Origin: an uncultured Lachnospiraceae bacterium
Lineage (GTDB): Bacteria; Bacillota; Clostridia; Lachnospirales; Lachnospiraceae
Length of the DNA: 64,000 bases
Assembly (NCBI GenBank): GCA_947591155.1
Contig: CANQDA010000001.1
Location: 124,001 to 188,000, forward strand
Reading direction: 5' to 3'
The notes beneath the pieces were generated by a model. That model searched no databases. It saw nothing but the letters and a program-made list of their open reading frames with translations, and was not told where the DNA came from. The position numbers were made by a program, and so were the translations under genes. Positions 1-9,622 of this stretch are shown here, piece by piece. Numbering within the stretch: position 1 is the first letter of the stretch; every line of letters starts with the position of its first letter.

Positions 1-266
1 CTCTCATCCGCAAGCGGTTTCCCGCATTTCATGCAGGCAGGCTCATCGACCCACGGCAGGGCAGCCTCGCAGTCCGGACAGCACCGAAACCCCACAGGTC
101 TGGAAATTCCCTGCAGCTTCCGGCTGCCAGCTCTTTCTGGCTGTGCTCTCCTCCATGTACGGCTCAGCACTTCATCGCAGATCGGGCAGCGCGGCGGATA
201 CAGGAGATCCAACAGCGTCTGGCCTATCCTTCGATCGCCCCTGCCTGTCCTCCCGACGCCTGCCAC
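1..266 (-). CDS. comF: ComF-family protein, 5' part (cut by window edge)
   Basis: Reading the minus strand from a GTG at 264-266 gives an open frame that runs off the left edge. The first residues contain LLDLLYPPRCPICDE, then CPDCEAALPWVDEPACMKCGK, the paired-cysteine N-terminus typical of ComF-like phosphoribosyltransferase-fold proteins linked to competence and DNA uptake. The catalytic phosphoribosyltransferase part lies outside the window. A purine-rich AGGAAAG sits five bases before the GTG, which supports that start. It follows recD2 in the same direction after 138 bp. The zinc-finger identity is well supported; the cellular role is inferred from the family. Confidence 0.75.
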   Translation of the reverse strand, partial: MAGVGRTGRGDRRIGQTLLDLLYPPRCPICDEVLSRTWRRAQPERAGSRKLQGISRPVGFRCCPDCEAALPWVDEPACMKCGKPLADE

Positions 267-404
267 AATCTCTTTCCTATTTCCTGAAATTTCTTTTTTC
301 AATCGGCGTACCTTGTTCTCTCCCCCGGTCCCCGATCCGCGCCGTTCCCATTCGGCACCGCAATGTTATTTCAGCTTTCTTTCCCAACCCTCTGTCCCCT
401 GTTT

Positions 405-2624
405 TCAGGGCCGATCCTCTTTCTCAAGCTCGCAGATCCGCTCCGCCAGAGCAGTATAACGTTTCTGTTCCATAGTATTGTCGATCATCTGTGCGAAGGT
501 CTCCGGATCTCCCACGATCGTCACACATTTCCGCGCGCGCGTCACGGCCGTGTAGAGCAGATTGCGGTTCATCAACATGCGCGGACCGCCAAGCAGCGGC
601 ATCACGACTGCCGGGTACTCGCTTCCCTGCGATTTGTGGATCGTCACCGCGTAGGCGAGCTCAAGCTCCTCCAGTCCCGAATACGGGTACTCTACCATGC
701 GCTGTTCATCGAACTCGACGGTCACGCGCTCCGTGTGCAGATTGATCTCGCGGATGATCCCCATATCCCCGTTGAAGATCCCCATGCCCTTCTCGATGGG
801 GATCCCGTAGCGTCCACGGATCTCCCACTCGATCTGATAGTTATTTTTGACCTGCATGACCTTGTCGCCCTCGCGAAAGACCTGCTCGCCCTGCTCACGC
901 TCACGCTTGTTGCGGTCGGGTGGGTTTAAATATTCCTGCAGGATGCGGTTCAGTCGCTCCACCCCGAGCAGCCCCTTGCGCATCGGCGTCAACACCTGAA
1001 TATCAAACGGCTGCGCATCCACATAGCGCGGAAGCTTCTCCCGGATCAGCTGGATCACAATGCTGATGATCACGTTGGCGTCGTAGCGTTTCAGGAAAAA
1101 GAAGTCCCGGCTCTTGTTGTCGAGCGACAGCTGCTCGCCGCGGTTGATCTTATGCGCGTTCACAACAATATCGCTCTCGGACGCCTGTCGGAAAATTCTT
1201 GTCAGGCGCACCACCGGGACTTTCCCGGAATCAATCACATCCTTCAGCACGCTCCCTGGGCCGACCGAGGGCAGCTGATTGCGGTCTCCCACCATAATCA
1301 GCCTCGTTCCGACCGCCACCGCGTCCAGGAGCGCATGCATCAGGTAGACATCCACCATCGACATTTCATCTATGATCACCACATCTGCGTCCAACGGATT
1401 TTGCGCATTCCGCGAAAAGCTGTCCGTGCTTCCCTCCTGCGCGCCGGAGATCTCCAGCATGCGGTGGATCGTCCTCGCCTCGTAGCCGGTCGCTTCCGTC
1501 ATTCGCTTGGCCGCACGGCCGGTCGGAGCGGCCAGCAGAATTTCCAGACCCTCCGATTCAAAATACGCGATCAGCGTGTTGATCGTCGTCGTCTTTCCGG
1601 TACCCGGCCCGCCCGTGATCACAAGCAGTCCGCAGCGCACCGCCTCGATCACCGCTTTCTTCTGCATCTCGTCGAGCCAGGTACCCGTCTCTTTCTCAAT
1701 CGCCGCGATCTTTTTCTGGATCAGTGGTTCGTCGATCTCTCCGGTGATATTGAGGTCGCAGAGCATGCGCGCCGTATTCAGCTCCGTGAAGTACGCGGAC
1801 GCGCTGTACACACGCTCCTGCGCCTCGCGCTTGATCACGATCTTGCGCTCGATCGACAGATCGACCAGATACTGGTCAATATCCTCGAGCGGCACGCCGA
1901 GAAGCTCTCCCGCCCGCTGCATAAGCTGTTCCTTGGGCAGAAATACATGTCCCTCGCCTCCAGCCTGCTGAAGGACATAAAAGATCGCGCACTTCACCCG
2001 ATACTCGGAATCCGCGCGCACCCCCGCACGCATCGCGATCTCGTCCGCGATGCGGAAGCCCACTCCGTTTATATCCTCCGCGAGCTGATACGGGTTCTCC
2101 TGCATCACCTGATACAGCTTTTGCCCGTACTCCTGATAGATCTTGACTGCCAGCGACGTGGTGATCCCGTACTGTTGCAAAAAGATCATCGCCTTGCGCA
2201 TATCGCGCTTCTCGTACACCTGCTGCGCGATCTCCCGCGCCTTCCTGTCGCTGATGCCCTTGATCTCCGCCAGCCGCTCCGGCTCTTCCTCAATGATTCG
2301 AAACGTGTCCGCGCCGAAATGCCGGACGATCCGTGCCGCCAGCGCCGCTCCCACGCCCCTGATCGCCCCGGAACCCAGATAGCGTTCCACGGACTCTTCG
2401 TCCTCCGGTGCCTTGACTATGCAGGACTCGATCTTAAACTGTTCCCCGTATGAGGGATGCGATATGTATTGTCCTATCAGCTCGACCTTTTCTCCCTCGC
2501 CGACGTAGGAAAGCGACCCGACACAGGTGATCTCTTCTCCCCCGGCGCTCAGCGACAAGACCGTGTAACCATTGTCGCTGTTGCGGAAAATGATATGGTC
2601 GATGTATCCTTCCAGCTTTTCCAT
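405..2624 (-). CDS. recD2: RecD2-type ATP-dependent 5'-3' DNA helicase
   Basis: This 739-residue protein has the RecD2/TraA layout: an N-terminal OB-like and helix-hairpin-helix region (GVGAALAARIVRHFG and ISDRKAREIA near residues 90-130), a Walker A GGPGTGKTTT near residue 340, a DExx-type VVIIDEMSMVD, and a C-terminal UvrD-like motif AYAVTIHKSQGSEYP near residue 670. Length matches RecD2 enzymes, which act without RecBC in Firmicutes in DNA repair and replication-fork processing. A GGAGG lies just before the ATG. The next gene downstream is a comF-like gene, so the two may be cotranscribed. Confidence 0.95.
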   Translation of the reverse strand: MEKLEGYIDHIIFRNSDNGYTVLSLSAGGEEITCVGSLSYVGEGEKVELIGQYISHPSYGEQFKIESCIVKAPEDEESVERYLGSGAIRGVGAALAARIVRHFGADTFRIIEEEPERLAEIKGISDRKAREIAQQVYEKRDMRKAMIFLQQYGITTSLAVKIYQEYGQKLYQVMQENPYQLAEDINGVGFRIADEIAMRAGVRADSEYRVKCAIFYVLQQAGGEGHVFLPKEQLMQRAGELLGVPLEDIDQYLVDLSIERKIVIKREAQERVYSASAYFTELNTARMLCDLNITGEIDEPLIQKKIAAIEKETGTWLDEMQKKAVIEAVRCGLLVITGGPGTGKTTTINTLIAYFESEGLEILLAAPTGRAAKRMTEATGYEARTIHRMLEISGAQEGSTDSFSRNAQNPLDADVVIIDEMSMVDVYLMHALLDAVAVGTRLIMVGDRNQLPSVGPGSVLKDVIDSGKVPVVRLTRIFRQASESDIVVNAHKINRGEQLSLDNKSRDFFFLKRYDANVIISIVIQLIREKLPRYVDAQPFDIQVLTPMRKGLLGVERLNRILQEYLNPPDRNKREREQGEQVFREGDKVMQVKNNYQIEWEIRGRYGIPIEKGMGIFNGDMGIIREINLHTERVTVEFDEQRMVEYPYSGLEELELAYAVTIHKSQGSEYPAVVMPLLGGPRMLMNRNLLYTAVTRARKCVTIVGDPETFAQMIDNTMEQKRYTALAERICELEKEDRP

Positions 2625-2699
2625 GTTCCTCCAAGTAAAATGACTGTGCTCTCATTTCCTGTCTGGTTCGCTTTGACAAACAATGCGCCGTTCCCCTCA

Positions 2700-2716
2700 A
2701 AAAGCCTACGGCTTTT
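2700..2716 (-). terminator. Short hairpin downstream of mreB
   Basis: AAAAGCC-TAC-GGCTTTT forms a perfect 7-bp stem with flanking A/T tracts, as in an intrinsic terminator usable in both directions. It lies in the 263-bp spacer 2625-2887 that separates mreB from recD2. The same spacer holds the palindrome CAAAGCGCGCTTTG (about 2722-2735) and a nearly perfect 14-15 bp stem at 2810-2840 (CACGAAATTGCCTGC paired with GCAGGCATTTCGTG). No gene was seen in this spacer. Confidence 0.5.
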
Positions 2717-2887
2717 CCACCAAAGCGCGCTTTGCCACTAGGTTCGAAATAACCTCGCCAAATGGCAAATGTGTCGGTCGCGGGCATTCGCCCTATAAAT
2801 ACGCGGTCTCACGAAATTGCCTGCAAGCAGGCATTTCGTGTTCCACCGTATTTGCACGGCTCATTGCTTACGCGAAAAACAGGAAGG

Positions 2888-3886
2888 TCACTCAACGACC
2901 TTCCCGTCCGACGCCGTCAGCTCCACGAAACGGCCCGTCCCGACCGCCACGACCGTCATCGGATCCTCGGCTGTCATCGTGTTGATGCCGGTCCTTGCCT
3001 CGATCAACTCTTCGAGTCCGGAGAGCAGCGCCCCACCGCCCGTCAGAACGATCCCGCGGTCGACCACATCCGCCGCAAGCTCCGGCGGCGTGCGCTCCAG
3101 TACGCTGTGTACCGCATCGACGATCTGACCCGTCACTTCCTTGAGCGCGTCCCGCGTATCCTCAGAGGTAACGCGGATCGTCTTCGGAAGTCCGGTCACG
3201 ATATCGCGTCCCTTGACCTCCATCACCTTCGGCTCCGGCTTCTCGAACGCCGTCCCGATCGTGATCTTAATCTCCTCCGCGGTCTGCTCGCCGATCATCA
3301 GGCCATACTTCTTCCGAACGTACTTCACGATCGCGTCGTCAAAATCATCGCCCGCAACCTTGAGCGAAGCGCTCACCACAATACCGTCCAGCGAGATTAC
3401 CGCCACATCGCAGGTACCCCCGCCGATATCGACAATCATATTCCCGCAGGGACGGGAGATATCGATCCCCGCCCCGATCGCTGCCGCAATCGGTTCCTCA
3501 ATGATGTGGACCTCTCTGGCCCCCGCCTGATAGGTCGCGTCCTCCACGGCCTTCTTCTCCACCTCGGTGACGCTGCTCGGCACGCAGATACTGACCCGCG
3601 GCTTCCGAAATGACATCCGCCCGATCGCCTTCTGGATAAAGTGCTTGAGCATCTGCTCCGTCACCGTGTAGTCTGAGATCACGCCCTTGCGCATCGGCCG
3701 GACAGCTACAATATTCCCCGGAGTCCTGCCGAGCATCAGCCTGGCCTCCTCGCCAATCGCCTTAATTTTATTCGTGTCCCTGTCGTACGCGACTACCGAC
3801 GGCTCTTTCAGAACGACTCCCTTTCCTCTGACATATACTAAAATGCTGGCTGTGCCGAGATCGATTCCGACATCTGTAGCTGGCAT
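2888..3886 (-). CDS. mreB: Rod-shape-determining protein MreB/Mbl family
   Basis: The 332-residue protein is an actin-like ATPase. Visible motifs are GIDLGTA (phosphate 1, residues 7-13), EEPIAAAIGAGI, DIGGGTCDVAVI (phosphate 2) and VLTGGGALLSGL (adenosine). MreB/Mbl proteins form membrane-bound filaments that guide lateral wall synthesis in rod-shaped cells. The ATG at 3886 follows AGGAAACT and matches the family N-terminus, so the upstream in-frame extension is not used here. It stands alone, without mreC, mreD or minD, and is preceded by an AT-rich leader. A lone copy of this kind is more often Mbl- or MreBH-like, but the paralogue cannot be fixed from sequence alone. Confidence 0.92.
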   Translation of the reverse strand: MPATDVGIDLGTASILVYVRGKGVVLKEPSVVAYDRDTNKIKAIGEEARLMLGRTPGNIVAVRPMRKGVISDYTVTEQMLKHFIQKAIGRMSFRKPRVSICVPSSVTEVEKKAVEDATYQAGAREVHIIEEPIAAAIGAGIDISRPCGNMIVDIGGGTCDVAVISLDGIVVSASLKVAGDDFDDAIVKYVRKKYGLMIGEQTAEEIKITIGTAFEKPEPKVMEVKGRDIVTGLPKTIRVTSEDTRDALKEVTGQIVDAVHSVLERTPPELAADVVDRGIVLTGGGALLSGLEELIEARTGINTMTAEDPMTVVAVGTGRFVELTASDGKVVE

Positions 3887-4166
3887 AGTTTCCTGCCCCT
3901 TTCGATTCGATAAATTTATTTGAATCTGCAATCAGATTCATTTTCTCAGATACGAAGCTGAATTATGATTCCATTACAGAGCTTATAAATTAAATTCTGT
4001 AATATGTAGTATAATACAAAATTCTAAAATTGAAAATTCTTTTTTCATCTGATAGTTTTTCTTAATTAATTTTCCTCTTTTTTTATAAAGTGGACATAAT
4101 TTGAACACATTTATTTTTTACACTATACGCGTATCAACGAAGAGTTGATATATTTCATAACTCACA

Positions 4167-4192
4167 CTTGGCAGCTCCCACACGCTGCCAAG
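4167..4192. other. Perfect inverted repeat in the mreB upstream region
   Basis: CTTGGCAGC and GCTGCCAAG form a perfect 9-bp stem around an 8-base loop. Neither side has a T-tract, so it is not a classic terminator. It could be an operator or an RNA stem-loop in the mreB leader. The spacer 3887-4557 (671 bp) also holds an AT-rich stretch at about 3930-4140, a terminator at 4236-4262 and a 16-bp tandem repeat array at 4348-4499. No gene was seen in the spacer. Confidence 0.5.
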
Positions 4193-4235
4193 TACTCCCT
4201 CAAACATTTTCAACCCAAATTTTTCTCTTTCCTGG

Positions 4236-4262
4236 AAAAGCCTGACTGCGGTCAGGCTTTTT
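4236..4262 (-). terminator. Intrinsic terminator after uvrA
   Basis: AAAAGCCTGAC-TGCGG-TCAGGCTTTT-type palindrome: an 11-bp stem with a short loop, flanked by a T run on the plus strand and A/T pairs at the stem base, so it can act in both directions. It lies about 300 bp beyond the uvrA stop, after the tandem repeats. A partial echo of its left arm (CTGACTGCGG) occurs at about 4505-4514, close to the uvrA stop, which suggests a local duplication. Confidence 0.7.
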
Positions 4263-4347
4263 CCTTTGTCCCAACCGCACTTTTCCTCTGTATTACGCTG
4301 CTTCCATCCTGCTTTGCTTCCATTTCACTCTGCTTTCGTCTTACTTT

Positions 4348-4499
4348 ACTTCTATCATACTTTACTTCTATCATACTTTACTTCTATCATACTTTACTTC
4401 TATCATACTTTACTTCTATCATACTTTACTTCTATCTTACCTTACTTCTATCTTACCTTACTTCTATCTTACCTTACTTCTATCTTATTTTACTTCTAT
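4348..4499. repeat. 16-bp tandem repeat array, about 9.5 units
   Basis: Head-to-tail copies of ACTTCTATCATACTTT (first five units identical), then ACTTCTATCTTACCTT (three units), then two diverged units. The block structure shows expansion within each variant. The array lies just past the uvrA stop codon and before its terminator, so it would be transcribed into the uvrA mRNA 3' end. It is pyrimidine-rich on the plus strand. Confidence 0.9.
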
Positions 4500-4557
4500 A
4501 CAGACCTGACTGCGGCCATACTTTCCTGAAATCCGCGAATTGCATTGTGCCTCACAC

Positions 4558-7398
4558 TCACCGAAGATATTTTTTTACGTACTGCCCCGTGTAGGACTTC
4601 GGATTCTTCGCGACCTCCTCCGGCGTTCCTTCGGCGATCACGGTACCTCCGCGATCTCCGCCCTCCGGTCCCATATCGATGATATAGTCGGCCGTCTTGA
4701 TCACGTCCAGATTGTGTTCGATCACGATCACGGTGTTGCCGCCCTCGGCCAGCCTCCTCAGAATGTCGACCAGCTTATGCACGTCCGCGAAATGCAGACC
4801 GGTCGTCGGCTCGTCGAGAATGTAGATCGTCCGCCCGGTACTGCGCCTGCTCAGCTCGGTCGCGAGCTTGATCCGCTGCGCCTCGCCTCCCGAGAGCGTC
4901 GTGGACGGCTGTCCAAGCTTGATATAGGAAAGGCCGACGTCGTTGAGCGTCTCAATCTTTCGGTGGATCGACGGAATATGCTCGAAGAATTTCAGAGCTT
5001 CCTCGACCGTCATGTCGAGCACGTCATAGATGCTCTTGCCCTTGTACTTCACCTCGAGCGTCTCCCTGTTATAGCGTTTGCCGTGACAGACCTCGCAAGG
5101 CACATACACGTCCGGCAGAAAATGCATCTCGATCTTCAGGATGCCGTCGCCGGAACAGGCCTCGCACCGCCCTCCCTTGACATTGAAACTGAAACGGCCC
5201 TTTTTGTAGCCGCGCGCCTTCGCGTCCGCCGTCGCCGCGAAGAGATCGCGGATCTGGTCGAACACACCCGTGTAGGTGGCCGGATTTGAGCGCGGCGTGC
5301 GTCCTATCGGCGACTGGTCGATGTTGATGACCTTGTCGAGCTGTTCCTTCCCGACGATGTCCGTGTGCCTGCCGGGGATCGTCCGCGCGCGGTTCAGATC
5401 GCGCGCCAGTCGCTTGTAGATGATTTCGTTCACGAGGGAACTCTTGCCGGAACCGGAAACGCCGGTCACGCAGGTCATGACTCCCAGAGGGAAACGCACG
5501 TTGATCTTCTTCAGATTGTTCTCCTGCGCGCCCCGCACCTCCAGCCAGCCGCTTGGCTTCCTGCGCACCTTCGGAACCGGGATCGAGAGCCGCCTTCCGA
5601 GGTATGCCCCCGTGATCGATTCCTGACAGTCAATGATGTCCTGCGCCGTACCCGTCGCGATCACCTCGCCGCCATGCTCCCCTGCGCCAGGCCCGATGTC
5701 CACAATATAGTCCGCCGCGTACATGGTATCCTCATCGTGCTCCACTACGATGAGAGTATTTCCCAAATCTCTCAGATTATTCAAGGTGGCGAGCAGCTTG
5801 TCGTTGTCTCGTTGGTGCAGGCCGATGCTCGGCTCGTCAAGGATGTACGCGACCCCGACGAGGCCGGAGCCGATCTGCGTCGCGAGACGGATGCGCTGCG
5901 CTTCCCCGCCCGAAAGCGTCCCGGTCGCGCGCGCCAGACTCAGGTAGTCCAGACCAACGTCCACGAGGAAGCGGATACGGGCGCGGATCTCCTTCAGGAT
6001 CTGATGCCCGATCAGCTCCTGCTGCTCCGTCAGTTCCATATGTTCCAGAAAGACCTGCAGATCTCCGACCGACATCGAGGTAATCTCATGGATGTTCTTA
6101 TCGTTCACTGTCACCGCGAGCGCGGAGGCCTTCAGCCTCTGGCCTTTGCAGGTCTTGCAAGGCGTGATCTGCATGAAGCTCTCATACTCCTGCTTCATGA
6201 TCTCGGACGCGGTCTCGCGGTATCTGCGCTCCACATTCCTGATCAGGCCCTCAAACGCCACGTCGTAGACGCCCACGCCGCGCTGGCCCCGGTAATGTAC
6301 CTTGACCTCTCTGCCGTTCGTCCCGTGTATCAGCATGTCCTGAATGTCCTGCGGAAGCTGCTCAAACGGCGTACTCAGGTCGAACTCGTACTCCTTTGCG
6401 AGCGCGTCCAGCACGGCTCTTGTGAAGCTCCCCTTGTCGGTGCAGGACTGCCAGCCCGTCACGACGATCGCCCCGTCGAGAATGCTTAAGGATCTGTCCG
6501 GGATCATCAGGTCGATGTCGAACTCCATCTTATAGCCCAGACCAAAACAGTCCGGGCAGGCTCCGAACGGATTATTAAAGGAGAAGCTCCGCGGCTCGAT
6601 CTCGTCGATGCTGACGCCGCAGTCCGGGCAGGAAAAGCTCTGACTGAAGCTCAAGGTCTCCCCGTTCTGAACGTCGACAAGGGCAAGCCCGTCCGCAAGC
6701 TGCATCACATTTTCCAGCGAATCCGTCAGACGCTTCTCGATCCCTTCCTTGACGACGAGACGATCCACGACGATCTCGATGTTGTGCTTGATATTTTTCT
6801 CCAGCTTGATCTCCTCGGACAGTTCGTACATATTGCCGTCGATCCGCACGCGCACATAGCCGCTGCGCCGCGCCTGATCGAGCAGCTTCACATGCTCGCC
6901 CTTGCGCCCGCGCACCACCGGCGCCAGCACCTGAATCCGCGTGCGCTCCGGCAACGCCATAATCTGATCCACCATCTGGTCGATGCTCTGCCGTTTGATC
7001 TCTCTGCCGCACTTCGGACAGTGCGGGATACCGATGCGCGCGTAGAGCAGGCGGAAATAGTCGTAGATCTCCGTCACCGTGCCGACGGTCGAGCGCGGAT
7101 TGCGGTTCGTCGATTTCTGATCAATCGAGATCGCGGGAGGGAGTCCCTCGATGCTCTCCACGTCCGGCTTCTCCATCTGCCCGAGGAACTGCCGCGCGTA
7201 GGAGGACAGCGACTCCATATACCGGCGCTGTCCTTCCGCGTAGATCGTATCGAACGCGAGCGACGACTTGCCGGAGCCAGAAAGCCCCGTCAACACCACG
7301 AACTTGTTCCGCGGAATATCGAGACTGATATTCTTCAGATTGTGCTCGTTCGCCCCTCGGATGCGGATGTACTGCTTCTTGTCTACATAAGTATCCAT
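4558..7398 (-). CDS. uvrA: Excinuclease ABC subunit A
   Basis: The 946-residue protein is full length for UvrA, the damage-sensing ATPase of nucleotide excision repair. It shows two ABC modules ([12 protein letters not shown] near residue 38 and [12 protein letters not shown] in the second half), two LSGGEAQRI signatures, and CxxC zinc modules (CPKCG, CPDCG and CPDCF, CEAC and CEVC). The ATG at 7398 is preceded by GGGAAACGAT. It follows uvrB by 67 bp in the same direction, so the two are probably cotranscribed. Nothing looks truncated. Confidence 0.98.
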   Translation of the reverse strand: MDTYVDKKQYIRIRGANEHNLKNISLDIPRNKFVVLTGLSGSGKSSLAFDTIYAEGQRRYMESLSSYARQFLGQMEKPDVESIEGLPPAISIDQKSTNRNPRSTVGTVTEIYDYFRLLYARIGIPHCPKCGREIKRQSIDQMVDQIMALPERTRIQVLAPVVRGRKGEHVKLLDQARRSGYVRVRIDGNMYELSEEIKLEKNIKHNIEIVVDRLVVKEGIEKRLTDSLENVMQLADGLALVDVQNGETLSFSQSFSCPDCGVSIDEIEPRSFSFNNPFGACPDCFGLGYKMEFDIDLMIPDRSLSILDGAIVVTGWQSCTDKGSFTRAVLDALAKEYEFDLSTPFEQLPQDIQDMLIHGTNGREVKVHYRGQRGVGVYDVAFEGLIRNVERRYRETASEIMKQEYESFMQITPCKTCKGQRLKASALAVTVNDKNIHEITSMSVGDLQVFLEHMELTEQQELIGHQILKEIRARIRFLVDVGLDYLSLARATGTLSGGEAQRIRLATQIGSGLVGVAYILDEPSIGLHQRDNDKLLATLNNLRDLGNTLIVVEHDEDTMYAADYIVDIGPGAGEHGGEVIATGTAQDIIDCQESITGAYLGRRLSIPVPKVRRKPSGWLEVRGAQENNLKKINVRFPLGVMTCVTGVSGSGKSSLVNEIIYKRLARDLNRARTIPGRHTDIVGKEQLDKVINIDQSPIGRTPRSNPATYTGVFDQIRDLFAATADAKARGYKKGRFSFNVKGGRCEACSGDGILKIEMHFLPDVYVPCEVCHGKRYNRETLEVKYKGKSIYDVLDMTVEEALKFFEHIPSIHRKIETLNDVGLSYIKLGQPSTTLSGGEAQRIKLATELSRRSTGRTIYILDEPTTGLHFADVHKLVDILRRLAEGGNTVIVIEHNLDVIKTADYIIDMGPEGGDRGGTVIAEGTPEEVAKNPKSYTGQYVKKYLR

Positions 7399-7465
7399 AT
7401 CGTTTCCCGTTCTTTCTTCTGTCTTTTCTTTTTTTACTTTTTATCTTTTATCATTTTTCTGCTTC

Positions 7466-9448
7466 TTAATCAAGCTCCTGCAGATGTTTTTTTAATGTAA
7501 TCATTCGATCGCGCAGCTCGGCCGCCGCCTCGAAGTTCAGCTCGGCCGCCGCCTTCTTCATCTGCTTCTGCACATCGGCAATCAGCTTCTCCAGCTCCTC
7601 GCGGCTCATCGACTCCGGATCCTTCTCCATCTGCAGCTCTTCCTTCGCGATCGACTTCGAGATGCTGATCAGATCGCGCACCGCCTTTTTGATCGTCTGC
7701 GGCGTGATGCCGTGCTCCTTGTTGTACTGCTCCTGCATCTCCCGGCGACGCTGCGTCTCGTCCAGAGCGATCTGCATCGAATCTGTAATTTCGTCCGCAT
7801 ACATGATGACATGGCCCTGTGCATTTCTGGCCGCGCGCCCGATCGTCTGGATCAGCGAGACGGATGATCGCAGGAAACCTTCCTTGTCCGCGTCGAGGAT
7901 CGCCACCAGCGAGATCTCCGGGATGTCCAGACCCTCGCGCAGAAGGTTGATGCCGACCAGCACGTCGAACACATCCAGACGCATGTCACGGATGATCTCC
8001 GTGCGCTCCAGCGCGTCGATGTCCGAGTGCAGGTAACGCACACGGATCCCGACCTCCTTCATGTAATCTGTCAGGTCCTCCGCCATGCGCTTCGTCAGCG
8101 TCGTCACGAGCACCTTGTTCCCCGCGGCGGTCTCCTTGTTGATCTCCCCGATCAGGTCGTCGATCTGTCCCTCAACCGGGCGCACCTCGACGTACGGGTC
8201 CAGGAGCCCGGTCGGCCGAATGATCTGCTCCACCCGCAGCAGCTCGTGCTCCTCCTCATACTCGCCCGGCGTCGCCGAGACGAACATCACCTGATCGATC
8301 TTGCTCTCAAATTCCTCAAAATTCAAAGGCCGGTTGTCCTTCGCGGACGGCAGCCGGAACCCGTAGTCCACAAGCGTCGTCTTGCGCGACTGATCGCCCG
8401 CGAACATTCCGCGCACCTGCGGGATTGTCTTGTGCGACTCATCGACGATCAACAAAAAATCGTCCCCGAAATAATCGATCAGCGTGTGCGGTGTCGCCCC
8501 GGCCGGAAGCCCCGCCAGATGCCGCGAATAGTTCTCGATGCCGGAGCAGAAACCGGTCTCGCGCAGCATCTCGACGTCAAAATTCGTCCGCTCCGCGATC
8601 CGCTGTGCCTCCAGCAGCTTGTCCTCGCTCTTAAAATACGCGACACGCTCCGCCAACTCCTCCTCGATCGCCTTCGCCGCCGCAAGAATCTTCTCCATCG
8701 GCACGACATAGTGCGACGCAGGGAACACCGCAATAAACTCCAGTCCTCTGCGGATCTCCCCGGTCAGCACGTCAATCTCGGTAATGCGGTCAATCTCGTC
8801 CCCGAAGAACTCCACCCGGTACGCGTAATCGTCCGCGTCCGCCGGAAAGATCTCCAGCACATCCCCGTGTACCCGGAACGTACCGCGGTGGAAATCCATC
8901 TCATTCCGGTCATACTGAATATCGATCAGCTTCCGCAGCACCTCGTCCCGATCCTTCTCCTGCCCCTGCCGCAGATACAGCACTAGATCCTTGTAGTCCT
9001 CCGGACTGCCGATCCCGTAGATGCACGATACGCTCGACACGATAATGACATCCCTGCGCTCCACGAGCGACGCTGTCGCCGAGAGCCGCAGCTTGTCGAT
9101 CTCGTCGTTGATCGAGGAATCCTTCGCAATATAAGTGTCCGAGGACGGCACATACGCCTCCGGCTGATAATAATCATAGTAGGAAACAAAATACTCCACC
9201 GCGTTCTCCGGGAAGAATTCCTTGAACTCCCCGTAGAGCTGCGCCGCGAGCGTCTTATTGTGCGCAAGCACCAAAGTCGGTTTGTTCAGCGCCTGAATCA
9301 CGTTCGCCATCGTGAACGTCTTGCCGGAGCCTGTCACGCCCAGCAAAGTCTGGCATTGGTTGCCTTCCTTGAAGCCTTTGACCAGCTTTTCGATGGCCTG
9401 CGGCTGGTCGCCGGTGGGTTGGTATTCGCTGTGTAGTTTAAATTCCAT
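7466..9448 (-). CDS. uvrB: Excinuclease ABC subunit B
   Basis: The 660-residue protein begins [19 protein letters not shown], the usual UvrB N-terminus. It carries Walker [11 protein letters not shown], the beta-hairpin region with [12 protein letters not shown], helicase motif VDESH, and a C-terminal UVR domain ([16 protein letters not shown]) that contacts UvrA and UvrC. UvrB receives damaged DNA from UvrA and recruits UvrC. The chosen ATG at 9448 has AAGGAAATCATT upstream; the 12-residue extension before it is unlikely. I looked for a GAAC-N4-GTTC SOS box in the 174-bp upstream spacer and found none. Confidence 0.98.
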   Translation of the reverse strand: MEFKLHSEYQPTGDQPQAIEKLVKGFKEGNQCQTLLGVTGSGKTFTMANVIQALNKPTLVLAHNKTLAAQLYGEFKEFFPENAVEYFVSYYDYYQPEAYVPSSDTYIAKDSSINDEIDKLRLSATASLVERRDVIIVSSVSCIYGIGSPEDYKDLVLYLRQGQEKDRDEVLRKLIDIQYDRNEMDFHRGTFRVHGDVLEIFPADADDYAYRVEFFGDEIDRITEIDVLTGEIRRGLEFIAVFPASHYVVPMEKILAAAKAIEEELAERVAYFKSEDKLLEAQRIAERTNFDVEMLRETGFCSGIENYSRHLAGLPAGATPHTLIDYFGDDFLLIVDESHKTIPQVRGMFAGDQSRKTTLVDYGFRLPSAKDNRPLNFEEFESKIDQVMFVSATPGEYEEEHELLRVEQIIRPTGLLDPYVEVRPVEGQIDDLIGEINKETAAGNKVLVTTLTKRMAEDLTDYMKEVGIRVRYLHSDIDALERTEIIRDMRLDVFDVLVGINLLREGLDIPEISLVAILDADKEGFLRSSVSLIQTIGRAARNAQGHVIMYADEITDSMQIALDETQRRREMQEQYNKEHGITPQTIKKAVRDLISISKSIAKEELQMEKDPESMSREELEKLIADVQKQMKKAAAELNFEAAAELRDRMITLKKHLQELD

Positions 9449-9622
9449 AATGATTTCCTTTTCCACAAGAACTGTAAAAAACACGTTCCAAAAAGTCGCA
9501 TATTTATATGTTTAATTATCGCTTTAAAGTCTTCATATATTGAACTAATAAATACTTGATACAAATCTATATCTCTCATTTTTACAAATAATACTTAAGC
9601 TGAATACCTGCTAAAAGCTTTT

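Noticed and set aside
1152..2453. Long plus-strand open frame opposite recD2 (and similar ones opposite uvrA, uvrB, relA, hemZ and gatZ-like genes).
   Set aside because: The frames are rich in Arg, His and Leu, lack ribosome-binding sites and recognisable domains, and are shadows of the GC-rich genes on the other strand.
9449..9622. A LexA/SOS box upstream of uvrB was looked for.
   Set aside because: No GAAC-N4-GTTC type site occurs; the GAAC and GTTC pieces present are wrongly spaced.
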